64,000 bases of DNA. Origin: Hypericum androsaemum (taxonomy: Eukaryota; Streptophyta; Magnoliopsida; Malpighiales; Hypericaceae). The notes beneath the pieces are model-generated. The model was not told where the DNA came from. It did not search any database and saw only the letters and a program-made list of their open reading frames with translations. Of this stretch, positions 33,889 to 44,170 are shown piece after piece. The translations under genes and the position numbers were made by a program. The stretch covers positions 19,154,671 through 19,218,670 of the forward strand of contig OZ023183.1 in NCBI GenBank assembly GCA_963995505.1, in the 5' to 3' direction. Every line of letters starts with the position of its first letter. Position 1 is the first letter of the stretch.

Positions 33889-35421
33889 TCAAAACGAGGC
33901 CCTCTTGAGGGACGTGATCGTAACATTGGCCCCGAGCGGCGACTTGCTGACGTCGACGTCGAACGAGTCGTACCTCCTGAACAGCTCCACCACCATCAAC
34001 CGCGACACCAGCACCACGAAGTCCTTCCCGGCGCACTGCTTGTTCCCCACGGACGGCGCCTCGGTCTCCGGCCCATTGGACCACAGCACGTGCCTCAATA
34101 GCCGCTCCCCTTCTTCCCTGACGAACCGGTCCGCCACGAACTCCTCCGCCCGGTCGAAGATCTTCGGGTCCCGGGTCGCGAACGGCTGGTACCCGAAGAG
34201 CAGCTCCCCGCGCTTGACCTCGAACGCGGCGTCGTGGCTCTCCACGATCATGTCCCGCTTCGCCCTCCCGAACTGCAGCGGAACCGGTGGCTCCACGCGC
34301 AGGGCCTCGTACACCGTTGACTTCACCAGCGGCATTGACTCGATCGCCGCCATCGTCACCCTCCCCCCGCCGGTGGTCCGGATGGCTGACCGGACCTCCC
34401 TGGCAAGTTCCGTGTGGAGCTTCACCCCGCCGCGGCCCAGCCACTTGACCAGGTTCGGGAAGAATATCTTCATCCCGCCGAAGGAATTAAAGCACGTGGA
34501 GAACACGAGGTTGTGGCAGGCTTCTTCTTTGGATATCCCCAGCCTCTCGGCCTCCTCGAGGACGAAGCCCGAAGAGCTGAGGAAGAACTCGTAGAGGCGG
34601 TTATAGTCTTTCTTGATGAGGAAAGAAGGGAGGCGGAAGGAGTGGAGGGTGAACTCCTCGAGGAGATTGGGTAGCCCTAGGGATAGGAGCGGCCCGAGCT
34701 GGAAGAGGACCCACTTCGAGACCAGGCTCGGCCCATCCGAGCCGAGCTTGGTCACGTTCGGGTCGGTCCCGAAGAAGGCTTTGGCTAGGAAGGTAAACGC
34801 GGCTTGCTCGCTCGGCTTGGTGAAGCTGGCTTTCCCCTTGGTGGCCACCTCGGCTTCAAGCCCGTCGAAGAGGAAGCTATAGGTGGACTCGAACTCAGGG
34901 ATGACGTGGTCGCGCCTCTCCTTGAGGAGGTAGAACATGAGGCGCTTGAGCTTGCCGTGGTTGGGCTCGGTGGGGTCCATGTAGGAGAGCATCCGGTAGC
35001 CGCCGGTGAGGTCCGTGGAGGGCATGAACGTCCCGGTGAAGAGGTCCTTCTTGTCGACCTTGGTGACGTCGAAGAGGACGGGGAAGCTCTTCCCGTCGAG
35101 CAAAACGACAACGCGGGGGTCGTTGGCGATGGTGGGGCCCGGGGGGAGGTTGGCCCGGAAGACGGTGGAGCGGTGCTTGTGGATCCGGGACTTGAAGAAC
35201 TCGTCCCTCCCCTGGTTGTAGAAGTAGTCCTGCCGGTCCATGATCGGCCCGATCAAGGGGAGGCCGTGGTCCCCCGGAATCTTCCGGATGGGGAGCTGGA
35301 CCGGTTCGGCCCGGAGGGAGCTGGCCGGGACGGAGGGGTTCTCGGAGACCGAGGCGGTGACGGGGCGGAGACGCGGGTGGTGGAGAGGAGGGGAGAAGAG
35401 GCGGAGAGTGGAGGAAGCCAT
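33889..35421 (-). CDS. AOS: Allene oxide synthase (CYP74A), plastid jasmonate pathway
   Basis: An intronless ORF of 510 residues closely matches plant CYP74A. The enzyme dehydrates 13-hydroperoxy-linolenic acid to an unstable allene oxide, the committed step towards jasmonic acid. The heme ligand is Cys463 in 'SVGNKQCAGKDF', with the long pre-Cys insert typical of CYP74. 'FNSFGGMKIFFPN' replaces the oxygen-binding I-helix motif of ordinary P450s, consistent with an enzyme that needs neither O2 nor reductase. 'DLFTGTFMPSTDLTGGYR' is AOS-like, with the Phe that separates AOS from hydroperoxide lyase. The Ser/Pro/Arg-rich first about 35 residues look like a plastid transit peptide. The gene is much more GC-rich than its flanks. 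Hydroperoxide lyase (CYP74B) is the main alternative and is less likely. Confidence 0.95.
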   Translation of the reverse strand: MASSTLRLFSPPLHHPRLRPVTASVSENPSVPASSLRAEPVQLPIRKIPGDHGLPLIGPIMDRQDYFYNQGRDEFFKSRIHKHRSTVFRANLPPGPTIANDPRVVVLLDGKSFPVLFDVTKVDKKDLFTGTFMPSTDLTGGYRMLSYMDPTEPNHGKLKRLMFYLLKERRDHVIPEFESTYSFLFDGLEAEVATKGKASFTKPSEQAAFTFLAKAFFGTDPNVTKLGSDGPSLVSKWVLFQLGPLLSLGLPNLLEEFTLHSFRLPSFLIKKDYNRLYEFFLSSSGFVLEEAERLGISKEEACHNLVFSTCFNSFGGMKIFFPNLVKWLGRGGVKLHTELAREVRSAIRTTGGGRVTMAAIESMPLVKSTVYEALRVEPPVPLQFGRAKRDMIVESHDAAFEVKRGELLFGYQPFATRDPKIFDRAEEFVADRFVREEGERLLRHVLWSNGPETEAPSVGNKQCAGKDFVVLVSRLMVVELFRRYDSFDVDVSKSPLGANVTITSLKRASF

Positions 35422-35513
35422 AGATCTTTTGTGTTTCTATACGGTCGTTTGGTCGTGTGGTAGTCGAAAATGTAATGGTTGTGATGCAGGAATGGACATT
35501 GGTGGGGTGTTTG

Positions 35514-35520
35514 TTTTATA
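35514..35520 (-). promoter_or_regulatory. TATA box of AOS
   Basis: The minus strand reads TATAAAA 93-99 bp upstream of the start codon. A CACATG element (35534-35539), the E/G-box variant bound by MYC2-type factors, lies just upstream and would fit the known jasmonate induction of AOS genes. Regulation is inferred, not shown. Confidence 0.6.
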
Positions 35521-35524
35521 TTGG

Positions 35525-36770
35525 AGTGGACGGCATGTGGGTGTTGGGGAGATGCAGGTTGTTTATTTTGTTTTTGGGAGTAGATGGATCACCGTCCAAC
35601 AAAATAAAAAGGTTTTCTAATTTTCTTTGCCAGGTTAATCTATGCATTAATCACTCACTGGTATTTAGAAAAGAATACAACTTAGACTAGTCCGCTATTA
35701 AATCTGATACTACCTGATATAAAAAAAATCTTAACGTGTTAACCAAATACTTTAATAATTTGTATTGAGTTGAATATCGACCCATTTGAAAAAAAAATCA
35801 AATCTTCAATCTCCGGTGTTTTATTGTAACAATAATATAAATAAAAACAAAAATTAAATTGTGAGACTTGTTATCATTTAATGATAATCTTCAGTTCAAT
35901 ATCGAAATAAAACTCTGATTAAAATTTATATACAAATTTCGCGGCGTTTGTGATGAGACTCCACTCCAAAAACCTGCATAAGTGCATTTTCGACCGCATC
36001 CATCCAAGTGCACTTTACTCTGAAGAGTTATTTCTCAAGGTAGAATTTAGTATTATTGGATCATATTATTTATAATTAAATATTACTAAATTTTATCTTC
36101 AAAATGATCTTTTTAATAATATTTTTTAAATTCGTAATATTAAATTCAAAATGTAATTACGTGAATCCAAATAAGTATTTTTTTTACATACCGATCACTT
36201 TGAAGAGTATGCGTGTGCGAAAGCGTGAAAGGCATGCGTTTTTTCTTGCATTTGACTATTGACTACTGGTCATTGACTAGTTGCATTTTCGATACATATC
36301 ATTAATGCTATGCCATGTTTATTTGAAAATTAATAATAGGTTTGTTTTCTTTCCTTTTGGAAATTGTCGCTATATTCTCTCTTAACATCGTCACAATTGT
36401 TTTGTTGTACGAGTGATTACCTTTGCAATAGTAATTTGATATTTATTTCTTAATATTAGGGGGTGAGCGGAGAAAGAGAATTATTCTTCTCCAAATGTAT
36501 TCTTCCAAACCAATCACTTCTCCAACTCGATCCCTTGTGTAAAATGCTCACATTTTCTCCTCGTCGCATTTCTACATTTGGACCTTGACCAAAGAAAAAG
36601 TACATATTGACGGAGGGAAGGTCATTAATCGAACAGATATATAATCGGCACACTTGAACTTTCCGATGCTTTGTTATTCACAAATTTTCCTGTTTAATTG
36701 TACTCAAGGTCGTTAGGCCTTTTTCCGCTATAAAAAAAATCGGATGCCTATTTCAAAGGTCGGAAAGCAG
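35525..36770. other. AT-rich intergenic DNA, no gene seen
   Basis: The distal AOS upstream region. No ORF or repeat could be supported. Confidence 0.5.
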
Positions 36771-37058
36771 GAAAATAGACCATCTTCTGGTCTTCGCGGA
36801 AATTCTAAGATAATTCTCTACAAATATGACTTATTCTAAATAATTAGAATTTTAACTAGGAATATAACTGGAAAATTATTCGTCTACCATCTGTTTTTTT
36901 TATTCCACGTCAGTTCCCTACAATTAAAAACGACTCGCACATCTTATAAACACGAACATACCTAAAAAGAAAAAAACATATATACGAACATTTTTAAAGT
37001 GGTGGAAGACCATTCTCTTTCTTGTGGAGCTCGACAATCTGGACATAATAATTTGAAG

Positions 37059-37912
37059 GAAAAAGTGCACTTTAGTACCCTATGATATCGCAAAAAATCC
37101 TGTCAGTACCCTGTGGTTTAAAACGTATCAATTGAGTCATACTTATTCCAATTAACATCAATTAGAGGCCCGGGCAGCTGCCCGGACCTGCCTGAACCTA
37201 TCCGACCGCTGCCCGGGCAACGTGGCCAGCCACATCACCAAATTTTGATGACGTGGCGCCACGTGGACATCCTCCTCCTCCTCCTCCTCCTCCGCCTCCT
37301 CCTCTCCTCCGCCTTCTCCCCTCCTCCTCCTCCGCCTCCTCCCCTCCTCCGCCTCCTCCCGCGTACTCCTCCTCCCCTCCTCCGCCTCCTCCCCTCCTCC
37401 TCCTCCTCCTCCCCCCGCTTCCTCCTCCTCCTCCTCCCCCGCTTCCTCCTCCTCCTCCCCCCGCGTCCTCCTCCTCCTCCTCCCCACGTCCTCCTCCTCC
37501 TCCTCCCCCGCTTCCTCCTCCTCCTCCTCCTCCCCCCCGCGTCCTCCTCCTCCTCCTCCTCCCCCCGCGTCCTCCTCCTCCTCCTCCTCCCCCGCTTCCT
37601 CCTCCTCCTCCTCCTCCCCCCGCGTCCTCCTCCTCCTCCCCCGCTTCCTCCTCCTCCTCCTCCTCCCCCCCGCGTCCTCCTCCTCCTCCTCCTCCCCCCG
37701 CGTCCTCCTCCTCCTCCTCCTCCTCCTCCTCTTGGTGACGTGGCGCCACGTGGCCCGGGCAGCGCTCGGGTAGGTTCGGACAGGTCCGGGCAGCTGCCCG
37801 GGCCTCTAATTGATGTTAATTGGAATAAGTATGACTCAATTGATACATTTTAAACCACAGGTACTGACGAGATTTTTCGCGATACCACAGGGTACTAAAG
37901 TGGACTTTTCCC
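37059..37912. mobile_element. Non-autonomous MULE with polypyrimidine core
   Basis: Inverted arms of about 200 bp start GAAAAAGTGCACTTTAG and GGGAAAAGTCCACTTTAG. A perfect 10-bp duplication TAATTTGAAG flanks the element (37049-37058 and 37913-37922). The matching site in copy 2 of the duplicated block (near 42953) carries the sequence once and uninterrupted, a direct empty-site proof of insertion. The arms contain a GGCCCGGGCAGCTGCCCGG palindrome. The 854-bp element has no transposase. Confidence 0.9.
37269..37733. repeat. 465-bp CCT/CTC tract inside the MULE
   Basis: An almost pure C/T plus strand is built of CTC/TCC triplets broken at intervals by CCCCCGCTT or CCCCCGCGT, giving a higher-order unit of roughly 20-35 bp. 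Long open frames on both strands (Pro/Ser/Leu or Glu/Gly/Arg only) are artefacts of the repeat. Confidence 0.95.
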
Positions 37913-38316
37913 TAATTTGAAGCAGATGGGAGTGGCCCACCCACTTCCAGGACAAATAGTAAATACTAACAATCATTTGTTAAATGAATTTTTGGTGTCC
38001 AGTTCAAATAGACAAAAATATAATAATTATTAGGTATATTTTGTCATCAAACTTGCGACTAAATTGAAAATAAAAACAACCTAGAGCAACAACCTGCTGG
38101 GATTTTTGCCTATACGAATGAACGATATTATTGGGTTTGTATTTGCTAGAACTTTGCCGGATCTCGATCTTACCTTGCCAAAAAAAAGTTTGGTGGAATT
38201 CGGACGCAGCTACGGATTAGTTTGATTTACGAACTATCATGAATTGAGTAATATCTGATCAATTACTTTTTTAAAACATCAAGAATCTCTGGATATTTTA
38301 TATTTCAATTTTTTAA

Positions 38317-39482
38317 GGGAAAAGTCCACTTAAGTACCCTGTGGTATCACCGATTATCACTTGAGTACCCTGTGGTTTAAAATCGATAGAACCGGTCCGA
38401 CTTTTTCCAATTTTTATCACTTAGGTCCACTCAAGTCCGGTTCAGAATTTTTTTGCAAAACGCGTCGTTTTGACGCTTATGTGGACTGCCACGTCGTAGT
38501 GATCCGGATTAGTCATTGCTGACATGGCGATGGGTAGGGAAAAATCTACTTAAGTACCCTGTGGTATCACCGATTATCACTTAAGTACCCTGTGGTTTAA
38601 AATCGATAGAACCGGTCTGACTTTTTCTAATTTTTATCACTTAGGTCCACTCAAGTCTGGTTCGGAATTTTTTTGCAAAACACGTCGGTTTGACGCTTAT
38701 GTGGACTGCCACGTCGTAGTGACCCGGATTAGTCAGTGTTGACATGGCGATGGGTAAATTATCAAATTAGTACCAAATTAAATTATTATTTTTCAAAAAA
38801 ATCCTTATCCTCCCATCTCTCTTTCTCTCTCTTCTTCCCGGGTCCGCCCCCGACCCGAGCCCCCTCCCTGCCTCTTCCCGGGGGGCTGTACGGAGGGGAC
38901 GGGTTGGATTCCAATTTTGTTGTTAGGTTGAAGATGGAAAAAATGGGGAGATTGAAGAACATGAATGGAAGAAGAGAGAGAAAGAGAGATGGGAGGATAA
39001 GGATTTTTTTGAAAAATAATAAATTAATTTAGTACTAATTTGATAATTTACCCATCGCCATGTCAGCAATGACTAATCCGGGTCACTACGACGTGGCAGT
39101 CCACAAAAGCGTCAAAACGACGCATTTTGCAAAAAAATCCCGAACTGGACTTGAGTGGACCTAAGTGATAAAACTTAAAAAAAGTTGGACCGGTTCTATC
39201 GATTTTAAACCACAGGGTACTCAAGTGATAATCGGTGATACTACAGGGTACTTAAGTGAACTTTTCCATTGCCACGTCAGCAATGACTAATCCGGGTCAC
39301 TACGACGTGGCAGTCCACATAAGCGTCAAAACGACGCGTTTTGCAAAAAAATCTCGAACCGGAATTGAGTGGACCTAAGTGATAAAAATTGGAAAAAGTC
39401 GGACCGGTTCTATCGATTTTAAACCACAGGGTACTCAAGTGATAATCGGTGATACCACAGGGTACTTAAGTGGACTTTTCCC
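38317..39482. mobile_element. Non-autonomous MULE with doubled arms
   Basis: A perfect 9-bp TSD ATTTTTTAA (38308-38316 and 39483-39491) brackets 1,166 bp, again empty in copy 2 near 43515. The terminal sequence GGGAAAAGTCCACTTAAG is almost that of the 37059 element. The left arm (about 218 bp) occurs twice in tandem (38317-38535 and 38536-38754). The right arm also occurs twice, inverted (about 39050-39267 and 39268-39482). A 295-bp unique centre with a CT-rich stretch lies between. Confidence 0.9.
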
Positions 39483-39568
39483 ATTTTTTAAATCAACTAT
39501 GCACCCATTAGACTTTTAGGCATGTGGACAACATTTTTTTTCCTAGTACACCACTAGTGGCCGCGTCG

Positions 39569-40614
39569 GTAGACCTTACCACGGTTCGAATTCGAATCGA
39601 ATTAGTTCAAATTCGAATTCATCGAAACCTTAAACCATATTCGATTCGTCCTTGGACAAATCAAATACGAATTATGAACTTTAGAATTGAAGTCGAATCA
39701 AATTCGAATTAATTTTTTAATTTTTATATTTAATAAAAAATCAAAAACTTCCAAATTTTCAAAATTTTTGGGAAAAAAATAAATTAAAGATTGAGATTGT
39801 ACTTAATATGCTAAATTAAGTCGCTTGCGTACCAAATTTGGGTTAGTATTACGGTTAAGGTTAACGTAGAGTTATGGTTAATGGTCATGGTTAGTTTTAT
39901 AGTGTTAATGTTAGGGTTAGAATTTAGGATTTAGGGTTAGCATTTAGGGTTAGGGCTAAGTTTTTCACCAAAGCTAAACGATAAATGTTACGTAGTAACT
40001 AATTTAGCTAGTTCCTCATTATTATTATATCGGTGTAATAAAATAAAATATCATGTTTATTAGATAATTGAGTTTGAGATTTATTCAAACCAATATCGTG
40101 TGGATGTTTATATTGGAATTGAGATTAAAATGTGATATGTTTAGAGTTTATAAGTAGAATATAAAAATATTAAAAAGTGAAAACAAAACCTATTTGTGGG
40201 GAGCCAACGTAGGCCCCACTTGAGACATTGCTAGATTAGACGTGGCAATCACATATGGATCCTATCATAAGTAGTAGAGAATTTTCACCTAAAAAAAAGA
40301 AGTAGAGAAGGCGCGGGAAGGGGGAAGTAAAAATTTTAATTTCCATCATGTTCCCCCACTGACACGAGCACTATATGTTTTTTTGGACTTTTTTACATAA
40401 ATGGCCGAATTTGACACGAATTAGATTAGAATCGAATTCAAATTGAATTCTCCGGTTTGACGAATTATAGAAATCATGAACCGTATTCAATTCATCTTAT
40501 GACGAATTCGAATTGAATTTTGGACGAATCAAATTGTGAACGAATCAAATTGAATTTTTGACGAATAGAATCGAATCGAATCACGAATCGGATTCTAACA
40601 ATGGTCAGGTCTAC
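39569..40614. mobile_element. Probable TIR element with GAATTCGAAT-rich ends
   Basis: Absent from copy 2 of the duplicated block. The ends GTAGACCT / AGGTCTAC are inverted, and both ends are rich in TTCGAATTCGAAT-like motifs. The flanking duplication is imperfect (GCGTCG against ACCTCG), so the superfamily is undecided. The centre (39838-39960) holds degenerate TTAGGGTTAG and TTTAGGG telomere-like repeats. No transposase is seen. Confidence 0.55.
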
Positions 40615-40649
40615 ACCTCGGGAGCCAATTAAATGGAGATGTCACAATG

Positions 40650-40922
40650 GAGGCGGATTTGGTGGGGACTGAAGTAGTCCCCACCCATGAGGACTAACTC
40701 AAACTAATATCATTACACATGCAAACCAATGTCACTTCACATGCAAACCAATATCACTTCATATGTAAACCAGCGTCTTGCAAACTAATATTACTTCACA
40801 TGCAAACCAATATCATCTGATAAGTTATTGACCATCAGATTTAAAGATAATCAAATCTGACGGCCCAAAATGTAGTTCCCACATGTGGACAAATTTTCTT
40901 TAGTCCCCACTCAATCGGGTCT
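40650..40922. mobile_element. Small MITE, relative of the one at 19410
   Basis: Near-identical 10-bp repeats TGTCACAATG (40640-40649) and CGTCCCAATG (40923-40932) flank a 273-bp element missing from copy 2, where the site reads TGTCCCAATG once. The interior shares sequence with 19410-19588. A 22-bp minisatellite lies inside. Confidence 0.7.
40717..40820. repeat. 22-bp minisatellite
   Basis: About five imperfect copies of CAAACCAATATCACTTCACATG in tandem inside the MITE. Confidence 0.8.
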
Positions 40923-41332
40923 CGTCCCAATGTCCTACCGAAATTGGTCGGTCGTTTAATTTAATTTTATCCCCTACATCAAATCTGAATTACAAAAAAA
41001 AAATTAGCGGAATTGCTTTCTTGGGAAAGTCTGATTATCGTTATTTATTTTTTCGTGTTCCCTCAATAGTCCATTTTATTTAATCTCACCACACGAGGTA
41101 CATATTTTTTGGTGAATCTTCGTAGTTTTCAAGTAATAAGTTCACTGACATCTTTTATATTTGTAAATATAAATTCGAAACATTTATATCCAATAAAATG
41201 CCATAACTCTTAAATGGGCTGTAAGATAAAGCTGATCTGGACTCGCGGCATAATGGGCCTTCAGGAGCCCGACACAACATCAAGGATGACGTGGCGTTTT
41301 TAACCGTTTCACCCTCTCTCTCCCACCCACCT

Positions 41333-42731
41333 CCAGGACAAATAGTAAATACTAACAATCATTTGTTAAATGAGTTTTAGGTGTCTAGTTCAAATAGATA
41401 AAAATATAATAATTATTAAGTAAATTTTGTCATCAAACTTACAACAGAAACGCGTACTGTAGCAATAGTAAAAAACGACTCTAGCAACGGAAGATGGAAA
41501 AAAACTTACAAAGAAAATGTAAGTACACTGTAGCAACATTATTTTTGTTAAGATAATAAAAAAATCTAAAAAACTCGAAAATTGATTTTAAATCTAAGAC
41601 CCATTTTTTGATTTTTTTTGATTTTAACAAAATTAATGGTACTACAGTACACATTTTTTCAAAAATAGAAGAAGAATGTAAGATCCATTTTCAAAGTTTT
41701 TTAAGATTTTTCATTATTTTAACAAAAATAATGGTACTACAGTACAAAAATTTGCAAAAATAGAAGAATCTAAGACCTATTTTTCGAGTTTTTTAGATTT
41801 CTAACAAAAATGTTCAAAAAATGCTACAGTACGAAATTTTCAAATAAATTCACTATTTGCTAAAGTACTCGGTCCCAGGTCGAAATTTTTTTTCGATTTT
41901 GGTCTCAGGTTGAAAAAAAATTTCGATAATGAAAGTCGAATTTTTTTTCAATTTTGGTCCCAAGTCGAAAAAAAATTTCGATCTGAAGAGAGAGAAACAC
42001 CATATCCGGAATTTTTTCAATAGTAACACTATTTTGGAGATAAAGTTGTACTGTAGTACCATTTTGGGCAAAAACCCGTTTTTTCTCTGCATGGTATTAT
42101 TGTGCAGCCATTTTACGATTTCGGCGTCAAAATTTTTTAAATTACGGATTCGGTGTCCACGTAGGACTACCGAATAAAATCTCATATGTTGGACCATGAT
42201 ACCGGTTTTTATCCCGTATTCCACAAACATACGGCTTTTTAACCGGCATCCAATATACGGGTTTTTAATTGGTATGCTGACAAGATACCGGTTAAACCCT
42301 TATGTTGGTCAAATTTGACATCAAACAGGTCTAGCCTTGTTGGCCAAACATCATTCCTCTTATCTCAATGGACATGGGTTCAAATCCTATCTTTGATAAT
42401 ATTAATTGCTATTTTGTTTTACTACATCAAAAAAGTATTATATAAATAAATAAAATTGTATTAATTTAACAAAGAAATTGATGTAGTCAAGTTAGTCTAA
42501 GGTATTAATTTAAATAAAATATCATGGGTTCAATCCTATCTTTGACAATATTAATTGCCATTTTGTTTTACACAAACATCTTCCCTCAAAAGGGCCCAGC
42601 CGTAGAGATCAGGCCAGGCGGGCGGTGTGAGACGGCCACGAGCTGGAACGGTGTGGCAATCGACGGCGGAAAGAGACTGAGACAGAGAGGTAAAGAGCGA
42701 CGGTGAGCGGCGGTGAGCGACGGAGTTTTAA
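41333..42731. other. Partial third copy and local tandem repeats
   Basis: 41333-41445 is a short third copy of the duplicated block. 41577-41840 holds about three tandem units of roughly 90-125 bp, each with TCTAAGACC and GGTACTACAGTAC-like motifs. 41872-41990 is a pair of TTTCGA-rich inverted segments. A direct repeat around GGGTTCAAATCCTATCTTTG occurs at 42372 and 42525; its B-box-like core suggests a SINE remnant. No coding sequence. Confidence 0.6.
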
Positions 42732-44022
42732 GATAGATCATCTTTTGGTCTTCGCAGAAATACGAGCAATATAACTGGATAATTATTCGTTTCAATCTGC
42801 TTTTTTTTATTCCACGTCAGTTCCCTACAATTAAAAATGACTCGCACATCTTATAAACACGAAAATTCCTAAAAGGAAAAAACATATATACGAACATTTT
42901 TAAAGTGGTGGAAGACCATTCTCTTTCTTGTGGAGTTGGACAATGTGGACATAATAATTTGAAGCAGATGGGAGTGGGCCACCCATTTCCAGGACATACT
43001 TTTTTTTTATAACTACTAGGTATCCGGTCTATTGGGTCGACTAATCAAAATTTAAGCCAGGTAAGATCTTGGTTAAGGTAGAATAACTCATTCACCAATT
43101 GATCTAAGTGCTTGTTGGTCGGACATGTTACTTATTACGGTTAGCAATTAGGACTAAATAGTAAATACTAACAATCATTTGTTAAATGAGTTTTAGTTAG
43201 GTGTCAGAGTTCAAATAGATAAAAATATAATAATTATTTGGTGAATTTTGTTATCAAACTTACGACTAAATTGAAAATAAAAACAACCTATAGCAACAAC
43301 CTGCTGGGATTTTTGCCTATACGAATGAATGATATTTTTGGGTTTGTATTTGCTAGAACTTTGCTGGATCTCGATCTTACCTTTGCCAAAAAAAGGTTGG
43401 TGGTATTCGGACGCAGCTACTGATTAGTTTGATTTAAGAACTATCATGAATTAAGTAATATCTGATCAATTACTTTTTTAAAACATTAAGAATCTTTGGA
43501 TATTTTATATTTCAATTTATTAAATCAACTATGCACCCATTAGACTTTTAGGCACGTGGACACCATTTTTTTTCCTAGTACACCACTAGTGGCCACCTCG
43601 GGAGCCAACTAAATGGGGATGTCCCAATGTCCCTACCGAAAGTGGTGGGTCATTTAATTTAATTTTATCCCCTCCTACATCAAATCTGAATTATTAAAAA
43701 AAAAACCTGCCAAATGCTTTCTTGGGAAAGTCTGATTGTCGTTATTTGTTTGTTCGTGTTCCCTCAATAGTCCATTTTATTTATCTCACCACATGATGGA
43801 CATGTTTTTTTTGGTGAATCTTCGTAGCATTTAAGTAATAAGTTCAGTGACATCATCTTTTTTATATTTGTAAATTTAAATTCGAAACATTTAAATCCAA
43901 TAAAAGGCCGTAACTCTGAAATGGGCTGTAAGATAAAGCTGATCTGGACTCGCGGCATAATGGGCCTTCAGGAGCCCGAAACAACATCAACGATGACGTG
44001 GTGTTTTTAACCGTTTCACCCT
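42732..44022 (+). repeat. Duplicated upstream block, copy 2 (promoter side)
   Basis: It matches copy 1 without the four insertions found there. It has its own insertion of about 170-190 bp near 42995-43165, with a run of nine T at its left edge (a poly(A) tail on the minus strand), absent from copy 1. The right end runs into the promoter of the gene at 44171. Confidence 0.85.
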
Positions 44023-44129
44023 CTCTCTCCCCCCCGGAAAACAGGAAAAAAAGAAGAAGGAAGAGACAAAACGCCGGCTTAAACCTCCGTCGTTTCGTAA
44101 GCGGTTGTTTGTGGCTACTAAAACCCTAA
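43921..44129 (+). promoter_or_regulatory. Promoter elements of the plastid-protein gene
   Basis: Site II-type motifs ATGGGCTG (43921) and TGGGCC (43961-43966) and a telo box AAACCCTAA (44121-44129) precede the start codon by 42-250 bp. This combination is common in promoters of plant growth-linked and organelle genes. Confidence 0.6.
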
Positions 44130-44170
44130 CGCTTCTAATTAATTACTTTTTTCTTTCCGGTCGATAAGCG

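Larger units (their letters stand above)
36774..41332 (+). repeat. Duplicated upstream block, copy 1 (with insertions)
   Basis: Host sequence here matches 42732-44022 in the same orientation, in pieces: 36774-37058, 37923-38316, 39492-39568, 40615-40639 and 40933-41332. Four segments lacking from copy 2 interrupt it (37059-37912, 38317-39482, about 39569-40614 and 40650-40922). Its end (41030-41332) duplicates the promoter of the plastid-protein gene, including ATGGGCTG and TGGGCC motifs. At 41330 the sequence re-enters the middle of the unit through a shared CCCACC run. Confidence 0.85.

Noticed and set aside
33818..35463. Several long ORFs overlapping AOS on both strands (e.g. 219 codons at 34804-35463 +)
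   Set aside because: By-products of high GC content over the real CYP74A gene. No domain is recognisable.
37158..37853. Long ORFs on both strands (up to 202 codons) in the CCT/CTC tract
   Set aside because: They encode only Pro/Ser/Leu or Glu/Gly/Arg runs forced by the repeat, and they lie inside a transposon with empty-site evidence.
38536..39267. Inner arms of the 38317 MULE read as a separate nested insertion
   Set aside because: No target duplication is found at the inner boundaries. Arm duplication explains the layout better.
40717..40820. Regular 22-bp repeats considered as a CRISPR-like array
   Set aside because: The copies are contiguous without spacers and lie in a plant nuclear MITE. 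They are a minisatellite.
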